A DNA stretch of 64,000 nucleotides from Cellulophaga omnivescoria (lineage in GTDB: Bacteria > Bacteroidota > Bacteroidia > Flavobacteriales > Flavobacteriaceae): positions 86,099-150,098 of the forward strand of contig NZ_MDDP01000006.1 in assembly GCF_001999725.1 (NCBI RefSeq), in the 5' to 3' direction. This document shows positions 9,945 through 18,903 of this stretch, piece by piece. Each line of letters opens with the position of its first letter. Within the stretch, counting starts at the first letter, position 1. A program made the translations under genes and the position numbers. The notes under the pieces are model-generated. The model did not search any database. It saw nothing but the letters and a program-made list of their open reading frames with translations, and was not told where the DNA came from.

Positions 9945-11285
9945 ATGAATTTAACCAACAATAAACCAATTGTAAAAAAGGAATTGTTATTTCCTTTTAT
10001 AATGATAACCTCTTTATTTGCTTTATGGGGAATTGCAAATGACTTAACCAATCCTATGGTTTCTGCATTTAAAAAAGTAATGCCAGAATTGTCTAATATG
10101 CAGGCATCGTTAGTACAGTTTGCTTTTTACTTTGGTTATTTTTTTATGGCATTACCAGCAGCATTATTTATAAGAAAATACAGTTATAAATCTGGTATTG
10201 TATTAGGGTTATGCTTGTATGCTATAGGTGCTTTTTTGTTTTATCCGGCAGCAGCTTTTCAGGAGTTTAATTACTTTTTAATATCTCTATGGGTTATAAC
10301 ATGTGGTTTAGCTTTTTTAGAGACTACATCTAACCCACTAATTTTATCATTAGGAGCAAAAGAAACTGCAACGCAACGTTTAAATTTAGCACAAGCATTT
10401 AATCCTATTGGTTCTTTAATAGGAATGATAGTGGCTCAACAGTTTGTTATTTCTGCACTACGTTCTGATGATAAAAATGAAGCAGGGGAATTAATTTATG
10501 ACGGGTTATCCTCATCTGCAAAGGCGGTAATTAGAGAAAATGACTTAAGTGTAATTAGCGTGCCATATATTATACTAGGAGTAGTAGTTTTATGTATTAT
10601 GGGTATTATATTATTTATTAAAATTCCTAAATCTGTAGACGGAGATAAAATGTCTATTTCAGATTCTTTTAAAAAATTACTTGCTAATAAAAACTACATT
10701 TTTGGAGTAGTTGCACAGGCATTTTATGTAGGAGCACAAATTATGTGTTGGACCTATATTTTTCAGTACGTAGATAACATAAATGAAGGTTTACCAGCAA
10801 ATAAAGCCTTAACGGCTACATGGTATAATGTAGCGGCAATGGTTATATTTTTAACTGGCAGGTGGATTGGTACAGCTTTAATGAAAACATTAAATCCGTC
10901 TCGTGTATTACTATTATTTGGTTTAGGCGGAGTACTATTTTCTGCAGGAGCAATTTTATTACAAGGGCAAGTAGGCTTGTACTCTTTAGTGGGTATATCT
11001 TTATTTATGTCTATTATGTTTCCTACCATTTATGGCATAGCACTTAAAGATATGGGAGACGAAGCTAAAATAGGATCTGCTGGCTTGGTAATGGCTATTG
11101 TTGGCGGTGCTTTAATGCCGGTTTTGCAAGGTGGAATTTTAGACTGGGGTGGTCCTGGTTTTTCAGATGTAAAAGTGTTAGGGTTTATACCAGAAATTAA
11201 CTTTTCATTTATACTACCACTTATATGTTTATCTGTGGTTACTGCTTATGGCTATGTAACCTATAAATCCTCAAAAAAAATATAA
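9945..11285 (+). CDS. fucP: L-fucose/L-galactose:H+ symporter, FucP family
   Basis: Inner-membrane MFS permease of 446 residues with about 12 hydrophobic segments. Family signatures include FALWGIANDLTNPM near the N-terminus, FYFGYFFMALPAA, TSNPLILSLG and RLNLAQAFNPIGS. FucP transports L-fucose and, from knowledge of the E. coli protein, L-galactose, which fits the rest of the operon. A 94-nt gap separates it from the dehydrogenase, leaving room for an internal promoter, and only 1 nt separates it from the mutarotase. Some Bacteroidota FucP homologues carry glucose or other hexoses, so the substrate is inferred from context. Confidence 0.85.
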   Translation: MNLTNNKPIVKKELLFPFIMITSLFALWGIANDLTNPMVSAFKKVMPELSNMQASLVQFAFYFGYFFMALPAALFIRKYSYKSGIVLGLCLYAIGAFLFYPAAAFQEFNYFLISLWVITCGLAFLETTSNPLILSLGAKETATQRLNLAQAFNPIGSLIGMIVAQQFVISALRSDDKNEAGELIYDGLSSSAKAVIRENDLSVISVPYIILGVVVLCIMGIILFIKIPKSVDGDKMSISDSFKKLLANKNYIFGVVAQAFYVGAQIMCWTYIFQYVDNINEGLPANKALTATWYNVAAMVIFLTGRWIGTALMKTLNPSRVLLLFGLGGVLFSAGAILLQGQVGLYSLVGISLFMSIMFPTIYGIALKDMGDEAKIGSAGLVMAIVGGALMPVLQGGILDWGGPGFSDVKVLGFIPEINFSFILPLICLSVVTAYGYVTYKSSKKI

Positions 11286-11286
11286 A

Positions 11287-11628
11287 ATGCAAACCAAAAG
11301 ATATTGTTACTCTTGCGACCTAAAAAACGATTCTAAGCTTATTGAAGAATATAAGGCGTACCACGCAAAGGGCAAAGCTTGGCCAGAGATTACTAAGAGT
11401 ATTAAGGATGCAGGTATTGTAGATATGCAAATATACCTTACAGGTAATAGAATGTTTATGATTATGGAGGTAGATGCTACTTTTAATGCCGAAAAAAAGG
11501 CAGAAATGGATGCTAATAATCATAAAGTACAAGAGTGGGAAAACTTAATGTGGAAGTACCAGCAAGAGTTGCCTTGGGCAAAAAAAGGAGAAAAGTGGAT
11601 AGCTTTAGAAAAGATATTTCAATTATAA
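11287..11628 (+). CDS. L-sugar mutarotase (L-rhamnose mutarotase family)
   Basis: Cytoplasmic enzyme of 113 residues that interconverts the alpha and beta pyranose forms of a 6-carbon L-sugar. The family pattern is clear: an N-terminal KRYCYSCDLKND, a YHAKG/WPEI segment and MFMIMEVD. Members of this family act on L-rhamnose or L-fucose; here L-galactose is likely, supplying the correct anomer to the dehydrogenase. It is the last gene of the operon, 1 nt after fucP, followed by a terminator hairpin at 11659-11695. Confidence 0.83.
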   Translation: MQTKRYCYSCDLKNDSKLIEEYKAYHAKGKAWPEITKSIKDAGIVDMQIYLTGNRMFMIMEVDATFNAEKKAEMDANNHKVQEWENLMWKYQQELPWAKKGEKWIALEKIFQL

Positions 11629-11658
11629 AAAATTAGTTTTTTTTAGTTCATTTGTTAG

Positions 11659-11695
11659 AGTTTAGACTGTTGTAATGGCGGTCTAAACTTTTTTT
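11659..11695 (+). terminator. Rho-independent terminator of L-galactose operon
   Basis: A 9-bp perfect stem, AGTTTAGAC (11659-11667) with GTCTAAACT (11681-11689), encloses a 13-nt loop and runs into seven T residues. It lies 31 nt after the mutarotase stop codon and separates the operon from the GH16 gene. Confidence 0.85.
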
Positions 11696-11772
11696 ATGTC
11701 CAGTTTTTGTCTAGTCAAATATTTTCGTTATCAACTTATTTTTTTTCATCTTCAATTTTTAAAATAAAATTA

Positions 11773-12720
11773 ATGAAAACTATACTTAAGGAAAAAAACT
11801 TCGTTTTAATGATTATTGCCTTCGTAATTTATATGGGCAGTTGTTCAAGTCAAGATAATAGTGATGCAGATAAAACGGCAACTGATAAAGAATTACCAAA
11901 AGAAGAAATTAAACCAGATAAAAATGATGTGTCTTTTTTGCCTAAACCAACTAACGGTAAAACTTGGACAATACAACCAAAGGTTTCTAATGAATTTAAT
12001 TATGAAGAAGGAAAAGCATCTAATAAATTTTATAACCATTGGAATGATCGTTTTTTTAATGAATGGACTGGTCCAGGAATAACTCGTTATACACCTAGTC
12101 AATCTTCAGTTGTTGGTGGTGAGCTTGTTTTTAAAGCAAACATAGTAGACAATACAATTCTTACCGGTTGTGTAACTTCAAAAAGCAAAGTGTCTTATCC
12201 GTTATATATGGAGGTAAGAGTAAAACTTAGTGCATCTGTTTTATCATCTGCAGTATGGATGTTGAGTGAGGATTCAACAGAAGAAATTGATAATTTAGAA
12301 GCTTTTGGTGATAAGAGTAATGACTACTTTTCAAAACGTCTACATTTAAGTCATCATGTGTTCATACGCGACCCGTTTAAAGATTATCAACCAACAGGAC
12401 CAGAAACTTGGTATGCAGATGGTAAGGGAACAATTTGGTCTGACAATTACCATAATTATGGTGTATTATGGGAAGATCCATGGCATTTATCTTATTATGT
12501 TGATGGTATACTGGTTAGAGAAACACCTGTTAACGAAATAGATCCAGAGAATTACACAAATGGTGCTGGCTTAACTAAACCAATGCATTTGATTATTAGC
12601 GCCGCCGCGCAATCTTGGAGAGAGAACCAAGGTGTAGATTTTTTAAATGACCCAACAGTAACTAACGAAGAAAAAACTGTTATGCGTGTAGACTGGATTA
12701 GGGTATATAAACCAGAGTAG
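11773..12720 (+). CDS. GH16 beta-agarase lipoprotein
   Basis: Predicted endo-acting beta-agarase of 315 residues on the cell surface or outer membrane. The chosen start (MKTILKEKN) gives a lipoprotein signal with lipid Cys C24 (YMGSC), followed by an acidic/Lys linker (about 25-55). The catalytic domain carries the GH16 motif EIDNLE, with E171, D173 and E176 as nucleophile, helper and acid/base. Segments TGCVTSK, LHLSHHVFIRDPF and VDWIRVYKP match beta-agarases (GH16_16 type) rather than kappa-carrageenases or porphyranases. No carbohydrate-binding module or type IX sorting domain is present. It has its own transcription unit between two terminators. Activity on porphyran cannot be excluded from sequence alone. 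Confidence 0.85.
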   Translation: MKTILKEKNFVLMIIAFVIYMGSCSSQDNSDADKTATDKELPKEEIKPDKNDVSFLPKPTNGKTWTIQPKVSNEFNYEEGKASNKFYNHWNDRFFNEWTGPGITRYTPSQSSVVGGELVFKANIVDNTILTGCVTSKSKVSYPLYMEVRVKLSASVLSSAVWMLSEDSTEEIDNLEAFGDKSNDYFSKRLHLSHHVFIRDPFKDYQPTGPETWYADGKGTIWSDNYHNYGVLWEDPWHLSYYVDGILVRETPVNEIDPENYTNGAGLTKPMHLIISAAAQSWRENQGVDFLNDPTVTNEEKTVMRVDWIRVYKPE

Positions 12721-12744
12721 TAATTGCGTATTAATAATACCAAG

Positions 12745-12780
12745 AAAAGCAGCCGAATTAAAATTAATTGGCTGCTTTTT
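12745..12780. terminator. Bidirectional terminator
   Basis: AAAAGCAGCC (12745-12754) pairs with GGCTGCTTTT (12770-12779), with an AT-rich inner stem and A/T runs on both sides. It sits between the converging GH16 gene and RhaT-family transporter gene and can serve both. Confidence 0.8.
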
Positions 12781-12801
12781 ATATTTTAATTTAGTGTGTT
12801 T

Positions 12802-13815
12802 TTATTCTATTCCATTACTGTATGCTACTAACACAATACCTATAATCATACAACTAAGCCCTAAGTATAAAAAGTTTCTTGCTTTTGTTGATGCGTTAAC
12901 CCATTCTTTAGTAATAATACCACTAACAATAGCTGTTGCAACACATGAGGTGTTAAAAATGGCATAGCCAACAGTGTTACCAGAAGCTCCTAATTTGTAA
13001 GCAGCAAAGGCAAATAGGGCAGAAGCAGCATAATGAAAAAATGCCATTACTAGTATTAATACAAAGTTTTTACTAAAAGCAGGCGTTTTAAAATCTTTCC
13101 AAGCTTTTTTACTATTTAGTTGCCATAAAAAATAGGCAGTCATTACAATACCTCCACTAATAAAAATTGGGAACATAACGGCAACAGCAGTTATCCACTC
13201 TGCATTTCCTGCAGCTTGGCTAGCCTGGTGTAAATAAGGTCTTCCTGCCGCATTAGCATAACTAAAACCTGTAGCAAGTAAACCACCAACTACAGCTATT
13301 AAAATACCTGTAGTCATAGATCCTTTTTTAGCAGTATTTTCTTCTGAGTTTTTCTCTACTTTTTCTCTAATAAAGCCAGCTTTTCCGTTAGCAAAAATGC
13401 CAACTAAAACAACTAATAAACCAATTAAAATAATGGTTAGTTTGTTAGTAGGTGGTAAGCCATCTTCAATAAAAGGTAATACAGAACCTACTAAAATTAT
13501 GGTTCCAATAAATAAAGAAAACCCTAAAGACAAACCAATGTGATTAATAGCCTTGCTCCACATCATAACTCCAACTCCCCAAAGAAAACTTGTAAGTCCC
13601 ATTTTTATCCATATATCTGTTGGCATATTTCCAAAAATATCACCAAACCCTTTTATTAAAGTTATTGATGCAATTATTGGAACAACAAACATTGTTAGTA
13701 GAAAAAATAAGCTCCAAGTATTCTCATATTTAAAATCTTTGGTAAATTTTTCTGGTAAGGCATATAGGCCCAACATTAATCCTGCAAAAATTGCTAGTAA
13801 TACTCCTTCTGTCAT
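12802..13815 (-). CDS. RhaT-family sugar transporter
   Basis: Inner-membrane transporter of 337 residues with about ten hydrophobic segments, resembling the L-rhamnose:proton symporter family (GLYALPEKFTKDFKYENTW near the start, SYANAAGRP in the middle). It is the last gene of the AHG operon, so it may import 3,6-anhydro-L-galactose or a small agar-derived sugar. That substrate is inferred from position: no rhamnose genes are nearby. The gene follows galM by 34 nt and ends at the shared terminator 12745-12780. Confidence 0.75.
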   Translation of the reverse strand: MTEGVLLAIFAGLMLGLYALPEKFTKDFKYENTWSLFFLLTMFVVPIIASITLIKGFGDIFGNMPTDIWIKMGLTSFLWGVGVMMWSKAINHIGLSLGFSLFIGTIILVGSVLPFIEDGLPPTNKLTIILIGLLVVLVGIFANGKAGFIREKVEKNSEENTAKKGSMTTGILIAVVGGLLATGFSYANAAGRPYLHQASQAAGNAEWITAVAVMFPIFISGGIVMTAYFLWQLNSKKAWKDFKTPAFSKNFVLILVMAFFHYAASALFAFAAYKLGASGNTVGYAIFNTSCVATAIVSGIITKEWVNASTKARNFLYLGLSCMIIGIVLVAYSNGIE

Positions 13816-13849
13816 AGTTTGGTTGTTTTTTTGAGTGAATTAGTTATTG

Positions 13850-14893
13850 TTAAAATGAAAATTTAAAGACGGTTGTGCTCTTAAAATTTTCACCAGCTTT
13901 TGTAATAGATTTTGGAGAGTTTTTAATATTTGGTCCGTTAGGATACCTGTGTGTTTCACAGCATAATCCTCTAAACTTACCATATTCTAAACCATTTTCT
14001 CGTTTTAAATTATTGGCAGTGTATTTACCTGTGTATAAAAGCATACAAGGCTCTGTAGTAAAAACATCTAAACTTAATTGCTCATTTTCATTGGCTACTG
14101 TTGCTACTTTAGTTACTGTTTCTCCAGTATTATCAAAAACATAAAAATGTTCAAAACCATCATTCATTGCATTGTGTGCGTCTGCAATTTTTTTTGGGTT
14201 TCTTAAATCATCCACAGCATTAGATACATCTATTATTTCTCCTGTTGCGGCACCAGTTTCATCAATTTTTAAACGTTTATTGCTAAAAACTTGAGCTGTA
14301 TGGTTCTCTATAGATGTGGTAAAGCCAGATAAGTTAAAATACGTATGGTTTGTTAATGATAATGGTGTGTCTGCATCTGTTGTTGCACTGTAGCTAATGG
14401 TTAATTCATTACTATTTGTTAGTGTAAATGTTACAGATACACTAACATTACCAGGAAAGCCCTCTTCTAAATTTTTACTTACTAAAGATAACTTTAATTT
14501 ATTTTCACTAGCAGAAGTAGCATCTACGGCCCATATTTTTTTATCAAAGCCAACGGCACCTCCATGTAAATTATTAGGCCCACAGTTTTTTGCTAATTCA
14601 TATTTTTGACCGTTTAAAATAAACGTAGCATCTTTAATTTGTGAGCAGTACCTACCTACGGTACTTCCAAAATAAGGAGCATTTTTTTTGTATTCATCAG
14701 AAAAATAACCATCTAAAGTGTCAAATCCACAAGCAATTTCTACTAAGTCTCCTTTTTTATTAGGTATTTGTATAGACGTAATCGTTGCTCCGTAATTGGT
14801 TATTTTTACCACCATTCCGTTTGCATTTTTTAAAGTATATAAATCTACTTTTTTATCATCTATAAGTCCAAAATTGCTTTGTATTGGTTTCAT
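13850..14893 (-). CDS. galM: Aldose 1-epimerase
   Basis: Mutarotase of 347 residues of the GalM family, with GRYCSQI, NNLHGGAVGFDK, NHTYFNLSG (catalytic His) and GLCCETHRYPN near the C-terminal catalytic Glu region. It lacks a signal peptide, so it is cytoplasmic. It sits 11 nt after the cycloisomerase gene and could act on D-galactose released by GH2 or on an AHG-related hemiacetal. The first is the family's usual reaction. Confidence 0.85.
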   Translation of the reverse strand: MKPIQSNFGLIDDKKVDLYTLKNANGMVVKITNYGATITSIQIPNKKGDLVEIACGFDTLDGYFSDEYKKNAPYFGSTVGRYCSQIKDATFILNGQKYELAKNCGPNNLHGGAVGFDKKIWAVDATSASENKLKLSLVSKNLEEGFPGNVSVSVTFTLTNSNELTISYSATTDADTPLSLTNHTYFNLSGFTTSIENHTAQVFSNKRLKIDETGAATGEIIDVSNAVDDLRNPKKIADAHNAMNDGFEHFYVFDNTGETVTKVATVANENEQLSLDVFTTEPCMLLYTGKYTANNLKRENGLEYGKFRGLCCETHRYPNGPNIKNSPKSITKAGENFKSTTVFKFSF

Positions 14894-14904
14894 ACTATTT
14901 TTTT

Positions 14905-15996
14905 TTATTGTTGATAAGGAGCTAGTTTTTCCCAGTTAAATACTACGCCTGTTCCTGCTTCGTTTGGAGCCACAGCTCTATGATTTTTTACAACAAGGGG
15001 TCTAGTTGTGTATTCATCTATAGGAAAACTATGTACTTCTAACCAACCTGCGTTAGGTTGGGCAGAAACTAAACTTACGTGCAGTTCTTGCATACCATGT
15101 GAACAAGCAGGAACTCCTTTTTTATCTGCTAAACGGGCAGCTTTTAACCAGCCTGTAATACCACCACAGTTTGATGCATCTGGTTGTATAAAAGAAAGCT
15201 TTGCTTGCTCAAAAGCATACTCAAATTCATGTATAGTGTGCAGGTTTTCTCCCATAGCTAAAGGAAATCCAGTTTTATCAACTATTTCTGCAAACCCTTT
15301 GTAATCATCAGGGATAATAGGTTCTTCAAACCAAGTAATATCGTATTGTTTAAAACCTTCAATAGCTTTAATAGCCTTTTCTATAGACATAGAATAATTG
15401 GCATCTACCATAAAAGTAACGTCTGGCCCAATAAATTCTCTTACCGCTTTTATACGTTCTAAATCTTCTTCTAAATTTTCTCTTCCTATTTTTATTTTAA
15501 CAGCATTAAATCCGTTAGCTAAATAGGTTTTCATATTATTTAGAAGTTTTTCTATTGGAAATTGTAAGTCTATGCCGCCACAATATGCTTTACAAGTGTT
15601 GTTTGTACCGCCAGCCATTTTCCATAAAGGAAGGTTGGCTTTTTTACACTTAATATCCCAAAGAGCAATATCTATAGTAGAAATTGCAAATGATGCAATA
15701 CCACCACGACCTACGTAATGTATATGCCACTCCATAAAATCATACAAGCCATCTATGTCTGTTCCATCTTTACCAATTAAAACAGAGGCAAAATCGTGTT
15801 CTACCATTGCCTTAATAGCGTGTCCACCTTTACCGCCAGTATAGGTGTAGCCTGTTCCAGTACTGCCATCTTCTAAAGTAATGGTAGTGGTTACTAGCTC
15901 AAAATGTGTGTGGTCTCCGTGTTTGGCATCATTTAAAACCTCTGGTAACGGAACCTTAAATAGCTTAGTTTTTACACTTTTAATTTTTGTACTCAT
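14905..15996 (-). CDS. 3,6-anhydro-L-galactonate cycloisomerase (enolase superfamily)
   Basis: Predicted to open the anhydro ring of 3,6-anhydro-L-galactonate, giving 2-keto-3-deoxy-L-galactonate. The 363-residue mandelate-racemase-like protein has an N-terminal capping domain (about 1-125) and a beta-barrel with the expected metal and catalytic residues: K167/K169 (KIKIG), D198 (VDAN), E224 (FEEP), E250 (GEN) and H300 (SHGMQELH). Alone, such a protein could be one of many sugar-acid dehydratases. The AHG-dehydrogenase-like neighbour 22 nt upstream and the GH117 in the same locus make the anhydrogalactonate assignment strong. It follows the route described for agar-degrading marine bacteria. 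Confidence 0.82.
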   Translation of the reverse strand: MSTKIKSVKTKLFKVPLPEVLNDAKHGDHTHFELVTTTITLEDGSTGTGYTYTGGKGGHAIKAMVEHDFASVLIGKDGTDIDGLYDFMEWHIHYVGRGGIASFAISTIDIALWDIKCKKANLPLWKMAGGTNNTCKAYCGGIDLQFPIEKLLNNMKTYLANGFNAVKIKIGRENLEEDLERIKAVREFIGPDVTFMVDANYSMSIEKAIKAIEGFKQYDITWFEEPIIPDDYKGFAEIVDKTGFPLAMGENLHTIHEFEYAFEQAKLSFIQPDASNCGGITGWLKAARLADKKGVPACSHGMQELHVSLVSAQPNAGWLEVHSFPIDEYTTRPLVVKNHRAVAPNEAGTGVVFNWEKLAPYQQ

Positions 15997-16018
15997 TTTT
16001 AATCTTTAAAAGTTGCTA

Positions 16019-17473
16019 CTATGCTTTATGTTTAATGTAAAATGTTTTCTTTTCCATATACTGCTCAAAACCATATTTACCATCTTCGCCACCAGAACCA
16101 GATAATTTGTAACCGTTATGAAAACCTTGGTGTTGCTCTCCGTGACCACGATTTACATAAATTTCTCCATATTCTAGTTCGTCATTACATTTCATAATGG
16201 TATTCATATCATTGGTAAAAACCATTGCAGCAAGTCCGTATTCACAGTCATTAGCATAACCAATAACTTCATCAAAAGTTTTAAACTTTAAAACGGGTAA
16301 AATAGGACCAAAAGACTCTTCATGAACAATAGTCATATCTTGTGTTACGTTAGTTAAAACGGTAGGCTCAAACCAGTATCCTTTTTCAAATTCTTTTCCT
16401 TCTGGTTTCTTTCCTCCAGTTGCAATTGTAGCTCCTTCTTTTATACTAACAGCAATTAAATGCTCCATATGTTTTAACTCGGCAGCATTTACTTTAGGTC
16501 CCATATCTGTATCCTCTAACATAGGGTTGCCAACTTTTAATGCCTTAGTTTTTGTTATGAATTTCTCCATAAAAACATCGTAAATATCTTCATGTAAATA
16601 CATACGTTCATTACAGGTGCAAACTTGTCCGCAGTTGTCAAATCTAGAATGTAATGCAGCATCTACAGCAGCATCAATATCAGCATCTTTAAAAACTATA
16701 AAAGGAGCTTTACCACCAAGCTCTAACTGAACGTGAGTAAGGTTGTTTGCTGCGTTTTTTGCTATTTGTTGTCCTACAGGTGTAGAGCCAGTCATAGTTA
16801 CCATTTTAGTAATAGGACTTTCTACTAGGGCATTACCCATAGCTCTTCCAGGACCAGTAATAATGTTTATAACACCAGCAGGTATACCCACTTTATTTGC
16901 TAAGTTTCCTAACTCTAGTGTTGCTAATGGTGTTTCTGATGTTGGTTTAAGTACAATGGTGTTACCAGCAACCAAAGCCGGTCCTAGTTTACGGCCAGCC
17001 AAAGCCAAAGGAAAATTCCAAGCTGTAATTGCAACAACAACCCCACGCGGAACTTTTTGAATCCATATTTGCTCGTTAGGGTTATCAGAAGGAATAATAT
17101 CACCTTCAATTCTGCGAGCTCCTTCACAAGCGTATCTAATAAACGAAGCCGTAACAGCAACCTCAAAACGAGCAACTTTTAAAAGTTTTCCTTGTTCTTT
17201 GGTTAATAGTTGAGCCAAATGCTCTGTATTAGCATCAATTTCATCTGCCAATTTATATAACATATCTGCTCTAGAACGTGCTGGTAATTTTTTCCATTCT
17301 TTTTGCGCTTTTTCTGCTGCCTCTAACGCATCTAGAGCTTCTTCTGCAGTGCCGTTTTGTACATTTGCTACTACCTCTTCTGTAGATGGGTTTATAATGG
17401 CAATAGTTTCGCCAGATGTAGATTTTACCCATTCTCCGTTAATAAATAACTTGTATTCTTTAGTTGGTGACAT
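16019..17473 (-). CDS. 3,6-anhydro-L-galactose dehydrogenase (aldehyde dehydrogenase family)
   Basis: Predicted to oxidise AHG to 3,6-anhydro-L-galactonate with NAD(P). The 484-residue ALDH carries AWNFPLALAGRK, the cofactor motif TGSTPVG, catalytic Glu E251 (LELGGK) and catalytic Cys C285 in NCGQVC. The overall look is of the lactaldehyde/AldA-type group that includes known AHG dehydrogenases. It lies 11 nt after the sulfatase and 22 nt before the cycloisomerase that would use its product. Other aldehydes are possible from sequence alone. Confidence 0.82.
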   Translation of the reverse strand: MSPTKEYKLFINGEWVKSTSGETIAIINPSTEEVVANVQNGTAEEALDALEAAEKAQKEWKKLPARSRADMLYKLADEIDANTEHLAQLLTKEQGKLLKVARFEVAVTASFIRYACEGARRIEGDIIPSDNPNEQIWIQKVPRGVVVAITAWNFPLALAGRKLGPALVAGNTIVLKPTSETPLATLELGNLANKVGIPAGVINIITGPGRAMGNALVESPITKMVTMTGSTPVGQQIAKNAANNLTHVQLELGGKAPFIVFKDADIDAAVDAALHSRFDNCGQVCTCNERMYLHEDIYDVFMEKFITKTKALKVGNPMLEDTDMGPKVNAAELKHMEHLIAVSIKEGATIATGGKKPEGKEFEKGYWFEPTVLTNVTQDMTIVHEESFGPILPVLKFKTFDEVIGYANDCEYGLAAMVFTNDMNTIMKCNDELEYGEIYVNRGHGEQHQGFHNGYKLSGSGGEDGKYGFEQYMEKKTFYIKHKA

Positions 17474-17484
17474 AGTGTATGGTG

Positions 17485-18888
17485 TTATTTTTTTATGTTC
17501 GTTTTTTTAAATGCGTCCATGCGGTCTGCAGCATGGCCTTCAAACTCTCTTCTTAATTGCCAAAGAGGTCTTTCTAATGTAAGTTCCCAAGCAAATAATT
17601 GCTTGTATAATGTTTTTACTTTTTCTGGATATTGATTTGCTAAATTGTTTACTTCAGAAATGTCTTCTTTTAAATTATACAACTCTGCAGGCCTGTCTGG
17701 AAAACGAATTAGTTTCCAATCCATATTTCTAATAGCGGCTCTGTTTTCTTTTTTCCAGAAAAGAACCTTATGCGGTCTCTCTTTATTTTCTTCGTTTACA
17801 TAAGGCATTAGGTCTACACCGTCTAGTTGTTTTAATTTTGATGAGTTTCCGTTTGCTACGTTTAAAAATGTTGGAAAAAGATCTAAGGTGCTAACTGGGT
17901 AGTTGTAAGTTGTATTTTTCTTAAGTTTACCAGGCCATGACATTAAAAAAGGTACCCTAATACCACCTTCTAAATGGTTTGCTTTTGTACCGCTAAGCGG
18001 ACTATTGTTAGATTGGTTTGCGTCTGATGGTCCGCCGTTATCATTGGTAAATACAACTAGAGTATTTTTATCTAACCCCTGCTTATTTAGTTCATTTAAA
18101 ACAGTTCCAATAGCTCTGTCCATTGCTAAAGTCATTGCAGCTAATATTTTTCTTTTGCCAGTTAAATGAGAAAAATGCTTTAGGTCTTCTTTTGTAGCCT
18201 CCATTGGGGTATGTACAGCGTTAAAAGACAAGTAAATAAAAAAGGGAGATTTTTTATTTTTATTGATGAATGATATGGCTTCATTGGCCAATTTATCAGT
18301 AAGGTAGCCTTTATGTTCTAAATAATTTCCAAAGCCTCTTTCAAGTCTGTCTTCATTTTTGGTTAGTACATTGTTTTTATCATACGGTAAATAGCTACGT
18401 GCACCGCCTCTAAAACCATAAAATTCATCAAAACCACGTTTTGTTGGATGAAAACGATCTGCGTTGCCCATATGCCATTTTCCAAAAAGGGCAGTAGTAT
18501 ATCCTTGTTTTTTTAAATAGTTTGCAATAGTAAGTTGGTTTGTAGGTAATCCCATTTCGTCACCCAACAAGCCAGAAGTACTCATATAACCAGGGACATT
18601 ATTTTCTTCAAAACCAAATTTTTGCTGGTATTGCCCGGTAAGCATTCCTGCTCTAGACGGGCCGCAAACAGCAGCACTTACATATGCTTGTGTAAACTTT
18701 ACACTTTTTTTAGCAAGCTTATCTAGTTCTGGAGTTTTAAATTCTGTACTGCCTTGAAAACCAAAATCAGCATAACCAGCATCATCAGAAAGTATAAAAA
18801 CAATATTAGGCTTTTGTTGTCCAAATAGTAAACTCACCTCTAAAAGAACAAATAAGAGAACCGTTATTTTTATATTTTGATGATGCAT
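17485..18888 (-). CDS. S1-family sulfatase, formylglycine type
   Basis: Exported sulfatase of 467 residues with an N-terminal signal peptide (about 1-24, ending LLFGQ), the metal-binding [15 protein letters not shown] and the maturation motif CGPSR, where C75 would become formylglycine. Further motifs are GKWHMG and [10 protein letters not shown]. It is embedded between the KduD-like SDR and the AHG dehydrogenase, so it probably desulfates agar/porphyran oligosaccharides, for example L-galactose 6-sulfate. The target position cannot be read from the sequence. A maturase is required; none is in the window. Confidence 0.88.
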   Translation of the reverse strand: MHHQNIKITVLLFVLLEVSLLFGQQKPNIVFILSDDAGYADFGFQGSTEFKTPELDKLAKKSVKFTQAYVSAAVCGPSRAGMLTGQYQQKFGFEENNVPGYMSTSGLLGDEMGLPTNQLTIANYLKKQGYTTALFGKWHMGNADRFHPTKRGFDEFYGFRGGARSYLPYDKNNVLTKNEDRLERGFGNYLEHKGYLTDKLANEAISFINKNKKSPFFIYLSFNAVHTPMEATKEDLKHFSHLTGKRKILAAMTLAMDRAIGTVLNELNKQGLDKNTLVVFTNDNGGPSDANQSNNSPLSGTKANHLEGGIRVPFLMSWPGKLKKNTTYNYPVSTLDLFPTFLNVANGNSSKLKQLDGVDLMPYVNEENKERPHKVLFWKKENRAAIRNMDWKLIRFPDRPAELYNLKEDISEVNNLANQYPEKVKTLYKQLFAWELTLERPLWQLRREFEGHAADRMDAFKKTNIKK

Positions 18889-18903
18889 TGTATATCTTTT
18901 AAA

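Noticed and set aside
4037..11628. Reading the operon as L-fucose catabolism
   Set aside because: The lactonase, SDR, FucP and mutarotase would fit, but no fuconate dehydratase or 2-keto-3-deoxyfuconate enzymes are present, and UxaA/UxaB need a substrate with a C6 hydroxyl.
11773..12720. Kappa-carrageenase or beta-porphyranase
   Set aside because: TGCVTSK, HLSHHVFIRDPF and VDWIRVYKP match beta-agarases better.
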